Source of the DNA: Rubellimicrobium sp. CFH 75288
GTDB taxonomy: Bacteria > Pseudomonadota > Alphaproteobacteria > Rhodobacterales > Rhodobacteraceae
Direction of reading: 5' to 3'
Assembly: GCF_009904055.1 (NCBI RefSeq)
Contig: NZ_WYDP01000003.1
Location: 310,001 to 374,000 of the forward strand
DNA: 64,000 nt
The notes beneath the pieces were generated by a model, which saw nothing but the letters and a program-made list of their open reading frames with translations, searched no databases and was not told where the DNA came from. Of the stretch, positions 55,528 through 64,000 are shown piece after piece (positions within the stretch are counted from its first letter, which is position 1; each line of letters begins with the position of its first letter). The translations under genes were made by a program, and so were the position numbers.

Positions 55528-56724
55528 ATGCAGATCATCACCACGACCAAGGCGCTGGCCGCATTCTGCGAGCGGGCTGCGCGCCACCCCTATGTCACCG
55601 TCGATACCGAGTTCCTCCGCGAGCGCACGTATTGGTCCAAGCTGTGCCTGGTCCAGCTGGCCCATCCGGGCGACGACGAATCCAGCGTGGCGATCATCGA
55701 TCCGCTGGCCGAGGGCCTGAACCTCGATCCGCTCTATGCGCTGCTCGCGGCCCCATCCGTGGTCAAGGTGTTCCACGCCGCGCGGCAGGACATCGAGATC
55801 TTCGTCACTGACCGGGGCGTGGTGCCTGCGCCGCTGTTCGACACGCAGGTGGCGGCCATGGTGTGCGGCTTCGGCGAGCAGGCCTCCTACGAGACACTGG
55901 TGCGCAAGATCGCCAAGGCCGAGATCGACAAGTCCTCGCGCTTCACGGACTGGTCGCGGCGACCGCTGTCGGAGGCGCAGTTGCGCTATGCGGCGGCCGA
56001 TGTGACCCTGCTCAGGCCGGTCTACGAACATCTCTCGCAGAGGTTGCGCCAGACCGGCCGCGAATCCTGGGTGGCCGAGGAAATGGCGGTCCTGACGGAT
56101 CCGGCTACCTACCGCACCGATCCCGCCGACGCCTGGGAGCGCGTCAAGGCCCGGCCCGGCTCGGCGCGCATGATGGCCGCCCTGGTCGAACTGGCCCGGT
56201 TCCGCGAGGAATACGCGCAGGCGCACGACGTGCCGCGTTCGCGGGTGTTCAAGGACGATGCCTTGGTCGAGCTGGCCACGGTCCGGCCGATGACCGAGGC
56301 GGATCTGGCCAAGTCGCGCCTGCTGCTGCGCGAGGCGCGGCGCGGGGAGATCGCCGAGGGCATCTTGGCCGCGATCCGCCGCGCCGCCGAGCGAAACCCG
56401 GACGACCTGCCGCGCCCCGCCAACGGGCGCGAGCAGTTGCAGGTCAACCCGGCGCTGGCCGAGCTTCTGCGCGTGCTGCTCAAGGCGAAGGCCGAACGCG
56501 AGGACGTGGCGCCGCGGCTGATCGCCTCCTCGGCCGAACTCGATGCCATCGCCGCGGGGCGCCGCGGCCTGCCGGCCCTGCAGGGCTGGAGGCGGGAAGT
56601 CTTCGGCGAGGATGCGTTGCGCCTCTGCGAGGGGAAGGTGGGCCTGGCCGCCCGTGGCCAGAGCGTCGTCACCGTCAACCTTCCCAGCGGCGGCGAGCGC
56701 AGGACGGAACGCGACATCGCGTGA
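55528..56724 (+). CDS. rnd: ribonuclease D
   Basis: A 398-residue 3'-5' exoribonuclease for tRNA and stable RNA processing. The DEDD catalytic residues are in VTVDTEFLRE (about residue 24), FHAARQDIEIF (about 88) and YAAADVTLL (about 157). An HRDC domain follows (about 210-285, ALVELARFREEYAQAHDVPRSRVFKDD). ATG 55528 (MQIITTTKALAAF) was chosen over 55465, which adds 21 low-complexity residues. The purM-purN-rnd order is a housekeeping neighbourhood. Confidence 0.94.
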   Translation: MQIITTTKALAAFCERAARHPYVTVDTEFLRERTYWSKLCLVQLAHPGDDESSVAIIDPLAEGLNLDPLYALLAAPSVVKVFHAARQDIEIFVTDRGVVPAPLFDTQVAAMVCGFGEQASYETLVRKIAKAEIDKSSRFTDWSRRPLSEAQLRYAAADVTLLRPVYEHLSQRLRQTGRESWVAEEMAVLTDPATYRTDPADAWERVKARPGSARMMAALVELARFREEYAQAHDVPRSRVFKDDALVELATVRPMTEADLAKSRLLLREARRGEIAEGILAAIRRAAERNPDDLPRPANGREQLQVNPALAELLRVLLKAKAEREDVAPRLIASSAELDAIAAGRRGLPALQGWRREVFGEDALRLCEGKVGLAARGQSVVTVNLPSGGERRTERDIA

Positions 56725-56811
56725 CGGAAGCCGGCGCCCCTTCGGCCAGATCTCTTGCCAAGATCGGACCGATCGGGCAGGAACGCCCGTCGAAGGGGGA
56801 TCGGGCGGTCG

Positions 56812-58065
56812 ATGCGCTATTCGGGATTCCGCGTGGCCCTCGAGGGGCTGAGGGGCAACCGCGGCTGGACGCGGGCCTGGCGCGACCCCGAGCCCAAGGC
56901 CGCCTACGACACGCTCATCGTCGGCGGCGGGGGACATGGCCTGTCCACGGCCTACTACCTCGCCCGCAACCACGGACTGCGCGACATCGCCGTGCTCGAA
57001 CGGGGCCTGCTCGGGCAGGGCAATGTGGGGCGCAACACCACCATCGTGCGCGCCAACTACTTCCTGCCCGGCAACAGCGAGTTCTACTCGTTCTCGCTCC
57101 GGCTGTGGGAGGGGCTCGAGGCCGAGCTGAACTACAACGTCATGCACTCGCAGCGCGGGCTCATCAACCTGTTCCACTCGGACGGGCAGCGCGACGCCTT
57201 CGTGCGGCGGGGCAACGCGATGCTGGCGCAGGGCGACGATGCGATCCTGCTGGACCGCGACGGCGTGCGCGAGCATCTGCCCTATCTCGACTTCGACAAT
57301 GCGCGGTTTCCGATCCACGGCGGCCTGCTGCACCCGCGCGGCGGGACGGCGCGGCACGACGCGGTGGCCTGGGGCTATGCGCGGGCGGCCGACCGGCTGG
57401 GGGTGGACCTGATCCAGCGCTGCGAGGTGACTGGGATCGACGTGGAAAACGGCCGCGTCACCGGCGTGCAGACCACGCGCGGGCCGATCCGCGCCAACCG
57501 CGTGGGCCTCGTCGTCGCCGGGCGGTCGAGCCAGGTCGCCGCCATGGCGGGCCTGCGCCTGCCGATCGAGAGCCACATCCTGCAGGCCTTCGTGACCGAG
57601 GGGCTCAAGCCCGTGATCGACCATGTGGTGAGCTTCGGCATGGGCCACTTCTACATCAGCCAGTCCGACAAGGGCGGGCTGGTGTTCGGGGGCGACCTCG
57701 ACTTTCACGCGAGCTATGCGAGCCGCGGCAACCTGCCCATGATGGAGCATGTCATGGAGGCGGGCATGGCGCTGATGCCGATGATCGGGCGGGCGCGGGT
57801 GCTGCGGTCCTGGGGCGGGATCATGGACATGACCCCAGACGGAAGCCCGATCATCGACCGCACGCCGGTCGAGGGGCTGTTCGTCGATTGCGGCTGGAAC
57901 TACGGCGGCTTCAAGGCGGTGCCGGCCTCGGGCTGGTGCATGGCCCACCTGATGGCCACCGGAGAGCCGCACGAGGTGGCCGCGCGCTTCCGGCTGGACC
58001 GGTTCCGCACCGGGCGCGGCCTGATGGACGAGGAAGGGACGGGGTCCCAGCACTCGCTGCACTGA
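56812..58065 (+). CDS. soxB: sarcosine oxidase, beta subunit
   Basis: A 417-residue FAD-dependent subunit. The dinucleotide-binding motif is LIVGGGGHGLSTAYYLA (about 35-51), then VGRNTTIVRANYFLPGNSEFY, typical of heterotetrameric SoxB, and the C-terminal VDCGWNYGGFKAVPASG that contacts flavin. The complex oxidises sarcosine to glycine with O2 and tetrahydrofolate, giving H2O2 and 5,10-methylene-THF. It leads the operon soxB-D-A-G. The ribosome site before ATG 56812 is weak. Confidence 0.96.
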   Translation: MRYSGFRVALEGLRGNRGWTRAWRDPEPKAAYDTLIVGGGGHGLSTAYYLARNHGLRDIAVLERGLLGQGNVGRNTTIVRANYFLPGNSEFYSFSLRLWEGLEAELNYNVMHSQRGLINLFHSDGQRDAFVRRGNAMLAQGDDAILLDRDGVREHLPYLDFDNARFPIHGGLLHPRGGTARHDAVAWGYARAADRLGVDLIQRCEVTGIDVENGRVTGVQTTRGPIRANRVGLVVAGRSSQVAAMAGLRLPIESHILQAFVTEGLKPVIDHVVSFGMGHFYISQSDKGGLVFGGDLDFHASYASRGNLPMMEHVMEAGMALMPMIGRARVLRSWGGIMDMTPDGSPIIDRTPVEGLFVDCGWNYGGFKAVPASGWCMAHLMATGEPHEVAARFRLDRFRTGRGLMDEEGTGSQHSLH

Positions 58066-58093
58066 CCATGACCAGCTTCGGCCCGGAGAGACC

Positions 58094-58354
58094 ATGCGCG
58101 TGACCTGCCCCTTCTGCGGCGAACGGGACCGGCGCGAGTTCACCGTGCAGGGCGATGCCACCGCGCTGGCGCGGCCCGACCGCGACGCCGGCGCTGAGGC
58201 GTGGGACGCGTTTCTGCACCTGCGCGACAACCCGGCCGGACGGCTGCGCGAGATGTGGTACCACGACCCCTGCGGCGCCTGGCTGGTGGTGGACCGCGAC
58301 ACCGTCACCCATGCGGTCCACGGCGCGATCCCGGCGCGCGAGGCCGCACGATGA
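58094..58354 (+). CDS. soxD: sarcosine oxidase, delta subunit
   Basis: An 86-residue zinc-binding subunit. CPFCGERD at the N-terminus and EMWYHDPCGAWLVVDRDT (about residues 52-69) supply the Cys and His zinc ligands known from SoxD. It stabilises the heterotetramer. It lies 28 bp after soxB, has a GGAGAGACC ribosome site, and overlaps soxA by 4 bp. Confidence 0.95.
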   Translation: MRVTCPFCGERDRREFTVQGDATALARPDRDAGAEAWDAFLHLRDNPAGRLREMWYHDPCGAWLVVDRDTVTHAVHGAIPAREAAR

Positions 58355-61272
58355 GGCTGGCGGGGCGAGGCCTCTATGCCGGGGCGCGGCCGGTCGCGTT
58401 CCGCTTCGACGGGGCGACCCTGCGGGGGGTGGAGGGCGACACGCTGGCCTCGGCGCTCCTCGCCGAGGGAGTGCGCCTCGTGGGGCGGTCCTTCAAGTAT
58501 CACCGCCCGCGCGGCATCCTGTCGGCGGGTCCCGAGGAGCCCAACGCGCTGGTCACGGTCGAGGGGGTGCCCAACACCCGCGCCACCGTGCAGGAGATCT
58601 GGGAAGGGATGGAAGCGCGCAGCCAGAACGCGCGCCCGTCGCTGTCGTTCGACTGGATGGCGATGAACGACCGGCTGTCGGCCTTCCTCGGCGCAGGCTT
58701 CTACTACAAGACCTTCATGTGGCCGCGCTCCTTCTGGGAGCGGGTCTACGAGCCCTTCATCCGCCGGGCAGCGGGCTTGGGGGCGCTGACGGGTCTGCCT
58801 GACGGGGCGCCGTTCGAGAAGGCCTGGGCGTTCTGCGACCTTCTGGTGATCGGGGCCGGGCCCGCGGGCCTTGCGGCGGCGCTGGCCGCGGGGCGGGCCG
58901 GGGCGGACGTGATCCTCGCCGACGAGGGACCGCGCATGGGCGGCCGGCTGCTCGCGGAATGGGACCGGGTCGGGGGCGAGGCGCCGCATCTCTGGGCAGA
59001 GGCGGTCCTGGCCGAGCTGGCCTCCATGCCCAACGTCCGGCTGATGCCGCGCACCACCGTCACGGCCGCCCATGACGGGCGGATGTTCGCCGCGCTGGAG
59101 CGGGTGGGGCTGCATCGCGCCCCGGTGCCGGACCTGCCGCTCGAGTGCTTCTGGCGCATCCATGCCCGCCACGCGATCCTCGCCTCGGGCGCGATCGAGC
59201 GGCCGATGGTCTTTCCCGGCAACGACCGGCCTGGCGTGATGCTGGCGGGCGCGGTGCGGGCCTATCTCAACCACTGGGGCGTGGCCGCCGGAAAGCGGGT
59301 CGCGGTCTATGGCGCGCATGACGACATCCACCGCACCGCCCGCGACCTGCGCGCGGCGGGCATCGAGGTGGCGGCCGTGATCGACGCGCGCCGCGAGGCC
59401 GCCGTGCCGGACCGCGCGGACTGGCCGGTGATCCTGGGCGGCCGCGTGACGGGCACCCGAGGCCGTCTGGGCCTGCGCCGGGTCGTCGTGGAGGCCGCGG
59501 GCGAGCGGCGGGTGATCGAGGCGGACGCGCTCGCGCTCGCCGGGGGGTGGACGCCGAGCGTGCATCTGGCCTGCCACCTCGGCGCCCGGCCGCGCTGGGA
59601 CGAGGGGCGGGGGGCCTTTCTCGCTCCGCCGGGCGCCGTGCCGTGGATGGAGGTCGCAGGCGCCGCCGCGGGGGAGACCTCTACCGCCGCCTGCCTGCGC
59701 TCGGGCCTGGCCGCGGCGGGGGCCGCTCTCGAGGCGCTGGGCCGAGGGCCAGCGCGGCTCGACCTGCCCGATGCAGAGGACGGCGCCGGAGCGCCCGCGC
59801 CCTTCGTGATCGTGCCGGGGTCCAAGGCGTTCGTGGATTTCCAGAACGACGTGACCGTCAAGGACATCCGCCTGGCCGCGCAGGAGGGGTTCGTCGCGGC
59901 CGAGCACATGAAGCGCTATACCACGCACGGCATGGCCACCGATCAGGGCAAGACCGGCGGCGTGCTGGGCCTGGCGGTCCTGGCCGAGGCGCTGGGCCAG
60001 CCGGTGGATGCCGCCGGCACCACGACCTTCCGCCCGCCCTATACCCCCGTCTCCATCGCGGCGATGGGCGCCGGGGGCGAGGGGCACGGCTTCGCGCCCC
60101 GGCGGCTTCCCACCTCGCACGCGGCGGCGGTCGCGCGGGGGGCCCCGGTCGTCGAGGCGGGGCTGTGGTACCGGCCGCTCTTCTTCCCCATCTCGGGCGA
60201 GACCCACTGGCGCGAGAGCTGCGACCGCGAGGTGCTGACCGTGCGCGGGCGGGTGGGGGTGTGCGACGTCTCCACCCTGGGCAAGATCGACGTGCAGGGA
60301 CCCGATGCGGCGGCGCTGCTCGATTTCGTGTACAGCAACACCATGTCCAGCCTGCCCGTGGGGCGGGTGCGCTACGGGCTCATGTTGCGCGAGGACGGTC
60401 ACGTGATGGACGACGGCACCTGCGCCCGGCTGGGCGAGGGGCATTTCGTCGTCACCACCACCACGGCCGCCGCCGGTCAGGTCATGCGCCACATGGACTG
60501 GGCCGCGCAGGTGCTGCGGCCGGATCTGGACGTGCAACTCCTCTCCGCGACGGAGGAATGGGCGCAGTTCGCCGTGGCGGGGCCGCTGGCGCGCGATCTG
60601 GCCGCGAGCGTGGTGGAGGCCGACCTGTCGGACGCGGCGCTGCCCTTCATGGGCTGCGTGGCGGCCCCGGTGATGGGGGTGCCGGGGCGGGTGTTCCGCA
60701 TCTCCTTCTCGGGGGAACTGGGCTTCGAGATCGCGGTGCCCGCGCGCTTCGGCGCCTCGCTCTGGCGGCTGCTCGTGGCGCAAGCCGAGAGCCTGGGGGG
60801 CGGTCCCTACGGGCTCGAGGCGCTCAACGTCCTGCGGATCGAGAAGGGGTTCCTGACCCATGCCGAGCTGCACGGGCGAACGACGGCCTTCGACCTCGGG
60901 CTCGAACGGATGGTGGCGAAGGGCAAGGACTGCATCGGCTGGGCCGCCTCGCGCCGGCCGGGGCTGCTCGAGGAGGAGCGCGAGCGCCTGGTGGGCCTGC
61001 GGCCCCTCGCGCCGGAGGCGCCGGTGACGGCCGGGGCGCATCTCTACCGCCGCGACGACCCGGCCACCCGCGAGAACGGGCAGGGCTATGTCACTTCGGC
61101 CTGCTGGTCGCCGGTCCTGCGCACCCATCTGGGCCTGGCCTTCCTGCGCCGGGGGCCGCAGCGGCACGGCGAGGTGGTGCGCCTGGTGGACGGGCTGCGC
61201 GGGCACGAGACGTTGTGCGAGGTCGTGCCGCCCGCCTTCTACGACCCGGAGGGAGGGCGGATGCGTGGCTAG
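58351..61272 (+). CDS. soxA: sarcosine oxidase, alpha subunit
   Basis: A 973-residue multidomain subunit. The N-terminal ferredoxin-like domain has GVEGDTLASALLAEGVRLVGRSFKYHRPRGI (about 27-57). A NAD-binding oxidoreductase domain follows with LVIGAGPAGLAAALAAGRAGAD (about 165-186) and the second nucleotide-binding segment. The last about 380 residues are a T-protein-like aminomethyltransferase domain that binds tetrahydrofolate (HWRESCDREVLTVRGRVGVCDVSTLGKIDVQGPDA, about 625-660). Length is normal. It overlaps soxD by 4 bp and soxG by 8 bp. Confidence 0.95.
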   Translation: MRLAGRGLYAGARPVAFRFDGATLRGVEGDTLASALLAEGVRLVGRSFKYHRPRGILSAGPEEPNALVTVEGVPNTRATVQEIWEGMEARSQNARPSLSFDWMAMNDRLSAFLGAGFYYKTFMWPRSFWERVYEPFIRRAAGLGALTGLPDGAPFEKAWAFCDLLVIGAGPAGLAAALAAGRAGADVILADEGPRMGGRLLAEWDRVGGEAPHLWAEAVLAELASMPNVRLMPRTTVTAAHDGRMFAALERVGLHRAPVPDLPLECFWRIHARHAILASGAIERPMVFPGNDRPGVMLAGAVRAYLNHWGVAAGKRVAVYGAHDDIHRTARDLRAAGIEVAAVIDARREAAVPDRADWPVILGGRVTGTRGRLGLRRVVVEAAGERRVIEADALALAGGWTPSVHLACHLGARPRWDEGRGAFLAPPGAVPWMEVAGAAAGETSTAACLRSGLAAAGAALEALGRGPARLDLPDAEDGAGAPAPFVIVPGSKAFVDFQNDVTVKDIRLAAQEGFVAAEHMKRYTTHGMATDQGKTGGVLGLAVLAEALGQPVDAAGTTTFRPPYTPVSIAAMGAGGEGHGFAPRRLPTSHAAAVARGAPVVEAGLWYRPLFFPISGETHWRESCDREVLTVRGRVGVCDVSTLGKIDVQGPDAAALLDFVYSNTMSSLPVGRVRYGLMLREDGHVMDDGTCARLGEGHFVVTTTTAAAGQVMRHMDWAAQVLRPDLDVQLLSATEEWAQFAVAGPLARDLAASVVEADLSDAALPFMGCVAAPVMGVPGRVFRISFSGELGFEIAVPARFGASLWRLLVAQAESLGGGPYGLEALNVLRIEKGFLTHAELHGRTTAFDLGLERMVAKGKDCIGWAASRRPGLLEEERERLVGLRPLAPEAPVTAGAHLYRRDDPATRENGQGYVTSACWSPVLRTHLGLAFLRRGPQRHGEVVRLVDGLRGHETLCEVVPPAFYDPEGGRMRG

Positions 61273-61810
61273 GCTGATCGCGACCTCGCCCTTCGAGGGG
61301 CTGGACCTGCCGCTGGAGGGGGGCGGGGCGACCTTGCGTGCGGCCGGGCCGGGGCCGGTCTGGTCGATCGCGCCGTTCCGGGGGCGCGAGGCGGCCGTGG
61401 CGCGCGACCTGGGCGGCGTGGCGCTGCCAGAGCCGGGGCGCAGCGTCGCCTGGGGCGAGGGGCGGCTGCTGTGGTCGGGGCCGGGCCGCGCGCTGCTGGT
61501 GGGCGCGGACCCGCCCGCGGGACTGTCGGCCCATGCAGCGCTGGTCGCGCAGGGGGACGGGATCGCCTGCGCGGTGCTGGAGGGGCCGGGAGCGCGTGCG
61601 GTGCTGGCGCGGCTGGTGCCGCTGGACCTGCGCGAGGGGGTCTTCGGGGTGGGCGCGACGGCGCGCACGCTGCTCGTCCACATGCCCGTCCAGATCACGC
61701 GGATCGCGTCCGCAGCCTGGGAGATCATGGCGATGCGGAGCATGGCGGGCACGCTGGTCGAGGAGGTGCGGCGCGCCATGCGGCATGTCGGGGCGCGGAC
61801 GAGGGCCTGA
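61265..61810 (+). CDS. soxG: sarcosine oxidase, gamma subunit
   Basis: A 181-residue subunit with a GCVT-like fold and no catalytic residues of its own. Features are WSIAPFRGREAAVA, WGEGRLLWSGPGRALLVG and the C-terminal ITRIASAAWEIMAMRSMAGTLVEEV. The start is GTG 61265, eight bases inside the end of soxA, so translation is coupled. It closes the sox operon and converges with putA across 4 bp. Confidence 0.9.
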   Translation: MARLIATSPFEGLDLPLEGGGATLRAAGPGPVWSIAPFRGREAAVARDLGGVALPEPGRSVAWGEGRLLWSGPGRALLVGADPPAGLSAHAALVAQGDGIACAVLEGPGARAVLARLVPLDLREGVFGVGATARTLLVHMPVQITRIASAAWEIMAMRSMAGTLVEEVRRAMRHVGARTRA

Positions 61811-61814
61811 GGGG

Positions 61815-64000
61815 TCACGAGGCCACCTCGGCCAGAAGCGAGGCGTTGCCGCCCGCGGCGGTGGTGTCGATGCAGACATGCCGCTCGAGCAGGACATGGG
61901 CCGCGTCCGGCCGGCCGCGCAGGAGCGGCACGAGGGGCCCCTCGCGCGCCGCCAGCGCGCGGTCGAGCGCGGAGGCCGTCGCCTCGTCGCCCCACCAGAG
62001 CACGCCGCCGAGCGGGTCCATCCCCGCCACGGCCGCCGGGTCGAGCGTGCCCCGCGCCTCGACCGCGCGGCCCCCGAGGCTGCGGACCGCCTCGGCCTGG
62101 GCGTGGGCGGCGTCCTCTCCGGGGCCGAGGCAGAGGAGGGCCGCGCGGGGGGCGTGGTGGAGGCGGTTCGACTCGCCCGTGGGGCCCGGCATGGTCAGCG
62201 GCTCGGGCCGGGGGGCGGGAGCGCGGTCGGCCTCGATCAGCAGCGCGACGACGCGGGCGGGATCGTCGGGGCCGCTCCAGCCGCCGGTGGCGCTCTCGGG
62301 CGGGAAGGGGCCGAAGCGGGGCAGGTAGTGGGGACCCCCGGCCTTGGGACCCGTGCCCGAGAGCCCCTCGCCGCCGAAGGGCTGGGAGCCCACCACGGCG
62401 CCGATCTGATTGCGGTTGACGTAGATGTTGCCCGCGCGGACGGTCTCGATCGCCTGCTGGACGCGGTCGTCGATCCGGGTGTGGAGGCCGAAGGTCAGGC
62501 CGTAGCCCGTGGCGTTGACCGACCGCAGGGTGGCGGCGAGGTCCTCGGCCCGGAAGGTGGCGATGTGGAGGACGGGGCCGAACACCTCGCGCGTGACGGC
62601 GGCGATCGAGGGGACGCGGATCGCGACCGGGGCGACGAAGGTGCCGCCGGAGGGGGCGCCGAGTTCGGCGAGGATGCGCCCCTCGGCCCGGGCCTGTTCG
62701 ACATGGGCGAGGATGGCGCGGCGCGCGCCCTCGTCGATGACGGGGCCGATATCGGTGGACAGCGCCCAGGGATCGCCGAGGCGCAGTTCGGCCATGGCGC
62801 CCCGGAGCATCTCGAGCACGCCCCCGGCCACGTCCTCCTGCACGAGGAGGCAGCGCAGCGCCGAGCAGCGCTGGCCGGCGGAGCGGAAGGCGGAGGCGAT
62901 GACGTCGCGCACGGCCTGTTCGGGCAGGGCGGTCGAGTCCACGACCATGGCGTTGATGCCCCCCGTCTCGGCGATGAGGCGGCGGCCGGGGGGGCCCTCG
63001 GCCAGGGTGCGGCGGATGGCCTGCGCCGTGGCGGTGGAGCCGGTGAAGGCCACGCCCGCGAGTTCGGGCCGCGCGGTCAGCGCGGCGCCCGTCCCGGCCC
63101 CGCCGGGCAGCAGTTGCAGCGCGGCGCGGGGGACGCCGGCCTCGTGCAGCCAGGCGGTCGCGCGGGCGGCGATCAGCGGCGTCTGGGGCGCGGGCTTGGC
63201 GAGCACCGCGTTGCCCGCGGCCAGCGCGGCCGCGATCTGCCCCGTGAAGATGGCGAGCGGGAAGTTCCAGGGCGAGATGCAGGCCCAGATCCCGCCGCCG
63301 GGGGGCGGGGCGGTGCGCTCGGCCTCGGCGGCGTAGAAGCGCAGGAAGTCCACGGCCTCGCGCAGCTCGCCCACGGCGTCGGGGAGCGTCTTGCCCGCCT
63401 CGCGCGCGAGCAGCGCGAGGATCTCGCCCTCGTGTGCCTCGAGAAGGTCCGAGGCACGGCGGAGCGTGGCGGCGCGCTGGGCGAGGGGGGCGTCCCAGGG
63501 GCGGGCCAGCGCGGCGGCGCGGGCGACGGTCTGCGCGGCGGCCTCGGCCGCGCGGCCGGTGGGGCGGCCGGTCGCGGGCTCGCGCGTCTCGTGCGCGGGG
63601 CCGGCGGGGGGCGCGTCGTCGGCGAGGATCGGGGCGGCCTGCCAGAGGGCGTCGCGGAAGGGGGCGCGGGCGGCCTCGAGGGCGGAGAGGGTGGCGCGGT
63701 CCGAAAGGTCGCGGCCGCGGGAGTTCAGCCGGGCGGGCAGGAACAGTTCGGGCGCGGTCCGCACGCGGCGTGGCGGCAGGGGGGCGAAGGGGTCGGGCGC
63801 CACCTGTTCGGGGGGGATGGAGGCGTCCACGATGCGGTTGACGAAGGACGAGTTGGCGCCGTTCTCCAGAAGCCGGCGGACGAGATAGGCGAGCAGGTCG
63901 CGATGCGCGCCCACGGGGGCGTAGATGCGCAGGCGCGTCCCCTCCTGCGCGGCGAGCAGGTCGTGCAGCGCCTCGCCCATGCCGTGAAGGCGCTGGAACT
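61815..64000 (-). CDS. putA: bifunctional proline dehydrogenase / P5C dehydrogenase, C-terminal part (partial)
   Basis: The frame is open to the right window edge, so the 5' part lies outside; about 728 codons are visible. The first visible residues, FQRLHGMGEALHD and RIYAPVGAHRDLLAYLVRRL, are the end of the proline dehydrogenase barrel. The P5C dehydrogenase domain follows with WACISPWNFPLAIFTGQIAAAL, AETGGINAMVVDS (catalytic Glu) and SAGQRCSALRCLL (catalytic Cys), then a C-terminal domain of the long PutA type. PutA oxidises proline to glutamate at the membrane. A small-molecule Lrp-type regulator might lie outside. Confidence 0.95.
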   Translation of the reverse strand, partial: FQRLHGMGEALHDLLAAQEGTRLRIYAPVGAHRDLLAYLVRRLLENGANSSFVNRIVDASIPPEQVAPDPFAPLPPRRVRTAPELFLPARLNSRGRDLSDRATLSALEAARAPFRDALWQAAPILADDAPPAGPAHETREPATGRPTGRAAEAAAQTVARAAALARPWDAPLAQRAATLRRASDLLEAHEGEILALLAREAGKTLPDAVGELREAVDFLRFYAAEAERTAPPPGGGIWACISPWNFPLAIFTGQIAAALAAGNAVLAKPAPQTPLIAARATAWLHEAGVPRAALQLLPGGAGTGAALTARPELAGVAFTGSTATAQAIRRTLAEGPPGRRLIAETGGINAMVVDSTALPEQAVRDVIASAFRSAGQRCSALRCLLVQEDVAGGVLEMLRGAMAELRLGDPWALSTDIGPVIDEGARRAILAHVEQARAEGRILAELGAPSGGTFVAPVAIRVPSIAAVTREVFGPVLHIATFRAEDLAATLRSVNATGYGLTFGLHTRIDDRVQQAIETVRAGNIYVNRNQIGAVVGSQPFGGEGLSGTGPKAGGPHYLPRFGPFPPESATGGWSGPDDPARVVALLIEADRAPAPRPEPLTMPGPTGESNRLHHAPRAALLCLGPGEDAAHAQAEAVRSLGGRAVEARGTLDPAAVAGMDPLGGVLWWGDEATASALDRALAAREGPLVPLLRGRPDAAHVLLERHVCIDTTAAGGNASLLAEVAS

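Noticed and set aside
54745-61995. A 2416-codon open frame on the minus strand opposite rnd and the sox operon
   Set aside because: The plus strand holds seven well-supported genes; the antisense frame is low-complexity Arg/Ala/Gly/Pro/His and stays open because of the high GC content.

Overview
The window is very GC-rich (by eye near 70%) and densely packed, with many 1-8 bp start/stop overlaps. Gene content points to an alphaproteobacterium, most likely a member of the Rhodobacteraceae: an Anbu peptidase cluster, an aglEFGAK-type alpha-glucoside operon, a soxBDAG sarcosine oxidase operon and a PutA-type proline enzyme. The placement is inferred from gene content and cannot be taken to genus level without database searches.

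Layout. 1-4230 holds the end of an inositol catabolism operon (iolD end, a small membrane protein, iolB) and a hexuronate block (SDR oxidoreductase, uxuA, KDG-kinase-like gene). 4227-8966 is an Anbu cluster (metallophosphatase, Anbu, transglutaminase-like, alpha-E, circularly permuted ATP-grasp). 9018-16402 is a complete D-xylose locus: a ROK repressor divergent from xylF-xylH-xylG-xylB-xylA. 16399-19917 has an ABC-F ATPase, a GFA-type zinc protein, ndk and an unknown gene. 19972-29675 is a polyamine region (acetylpolyamine amidohydrolase, N-carbamoylputrescine amidase, a putrescine-type ABC importer, an amidase) interrupted by a complete 2298-bp insertion element. 29792-32932 has a fosmidomycin-resistance-like MFS exporter and rfbB/rfbD. 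32948-40074 is the alpha-glucoside regulon: aglA divergent from the LacI-type regulator, then aglE-F-G-K. 40197-46568 holds an RND efflux pair, a XylX-like FAH-family dehydratase and two small membrane proteins. 46637-52772 has an acetate-type symporter, acs, a ketoglutarate-semialdehyde-type dehydrogenase and a tRNA with a CAU anticodon. 52829-64000 has a small RTX protein, purM-purN, rnd, soxBDAG and the 3' part of putA.

Most of the window is ordinary carbon-source metabolism: inositol, glucuronate, xylose, alpha-glucosides, polyamines, acetate, sarcosine and proline, each with its own importer or regulator where visible.

The most unusual item is the element at 21922-24219. It is flanked by an 8-bp target duplication (AAGGGTTA), has 23-bp imperfect terminal inverted repeats, and encodes an IS1595-type transposase. 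Besides the transposase it carries three small unknown genes and a complete class II (leucine-like) tRNA whose anticodon reads UUA, which would decode the UAA stop codon. By my reading only two genes in the window end in UAA, aglE and aglG. Both are in frame with the next gene and no other stop lies between, so ochre readthrough would fuse AglE to AglF and AglG to AglK. This link is a hypothesis, but each part can be tested.
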